A stretch of 5,010 nucleotides of DNA, from contig JASLFM010000114.1 in assembly GCA_030150585.1 (NCBI GenBank), positions 1 through 5,010 on the forward strand, written 5' to 3'. The notes under the pieces are model-generated. The model was not told the DNA's origin. It was given only the letters and a program-made list of their open reading frames with translations, and made no database searches. This document shows positions 4,887 through 5,010 of this stretch, piece by piece (positions within the stretch are counted from its first letter, which is position 1; every line of letters begins with the position of its first letter). This stretch comes from Acidovorax sp. GTDB lineage: Bacteria > Pseudomonadota > Gammaproteobacteria > Burkholderiales > Burkholderiaceae_C. Made by a program: the position numbers and the translations under genes.

Positions 4887-5010
4887 ATGAGTACATCGCA
4901 ACCTGCCGTCGGCCTTGTGGGCCTGGGCGCCATGGGCCTGGGCATGGCGCAGTCACTGCGCCGCGCAGGCTACGCACCCCATGTGTTCGATCTGCGGCAC
5001 GAGGTGGCGC
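4887..5010 (+). CDS. NAD(P)-dependent beta-hydroxyacid dehydrogenase, possibly L-threonate dehydrogenase (LtnD-like), 5' end only
   Basis: Only the first 41 codons are visible; the gene continues beyond the right edge. The N terminus has the Rossmann dinucleotide-binding motif of the 3-hydroxyisobutyrate dehydrogenase family: VGLVGLGAMGLGMAQSL (8-24) with GLGAMG at 12-17. The second strand HVFDLR (32-37) places an acidic Asp35 where the cofactor ribose is bound, followed by Arg37. Members oxidise 3-hydroxyisobutyrate, tartronate semialdehyde (in reverse), L-threonate and related beta-hydroxyacids. The wording GLGAMGLGMAQSLRRAG and the adjacent FCD regulator resemble threonate/erythronate catabolic loci (ltnD with a four-carbon acid sugar kinase and aldolase), but the catalytic Lys and substrate motifs lie outside the window. 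Family is secure; the substrate is a guess. A good ribosome site supports the start. Confidence 0.85.
   Translation, partial: MSTSQPAVGLVGLGAMGLGMAQSLRRAGYAPHVFDLRHEVA

Noticed and set aside
1..5010. Mobile element, CRISPR array, phage or defence system
   Set aside because: No transposase, integrase, regularly spaced repeats or defence-type domains were seen. All five genes belong to ordinary chromosomal families with matching base composition.

Overview
The window is high-GC (by eye about two thirds G+C) proteobacterial chromosome. Codon use, protein types and intergenic style suggest a betaproteobacterium of the Comamonadaceae (Acidovorax/Comamonas-like). This is inferred from protein resemblance and was not tested by a search. 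No mobile element, rRNA, tRNA or CRISPR array was seen.

Layout. (1) 1-428, minus strand: N-terminal 142 codons of an elongation factor G (translational GTPase). It runs off the left edge and is probably a second EF-G, not the str-operon copy. (2) 429-878: a divergent intergenic region of about 450 bp. Read on the minus strand it holds a candidate promoter overlapped by an inverted repeat, a hairpin, a good intrinsic terminator with no minus-strand gene in front of it, and two more hairpins before the EF-G start. That is the layout of an attenuated leader or a small RNA. (3) 879-2945, plus strand: a 688-aa AsmA-family membrane-anchored protein, with a possible alternative start at 744 that has a strong Shine-Dalgarno. 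(4) 2949-3533, minus strand: a 194-aa predicted lipoprotein with a SYLF (Ysc84-type) lipid-binding domain. It converges on asmA with only 3 bp between the stop codons. (5) 3534-3885: a divergent intergenic region with a degenerate palindromic element. (6) 3886-4686, plus strand: a 266-aa GntR-family regulator of the FadR/FCD class. (7) 4687-4886: a promoter/leader region with operator-like sequence and a perfect 12-bp tandem repeat. (8) 4887-5010, plus strand: the first 41 codons of an NAD(P)-dependent beta-hydroxyacid dehydrogenase, possibly L-threonate dehydrogenase (LtnD-like), running off the right edge.

How the parts relate. The AsmA-like protein and the SYLF lipoprotein are both envelope/lipid-associated, but they face each other and need not share function. 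The FCD regulator followed by a hydroxyacid dehydrogenase is a classic local regulator-target pair for sugar-acid catabolism, and the 200-bp gap between them is the natural place for its operator. The least ordinary part is the structured leader on the minus strand in front of the EF-G paralogue.
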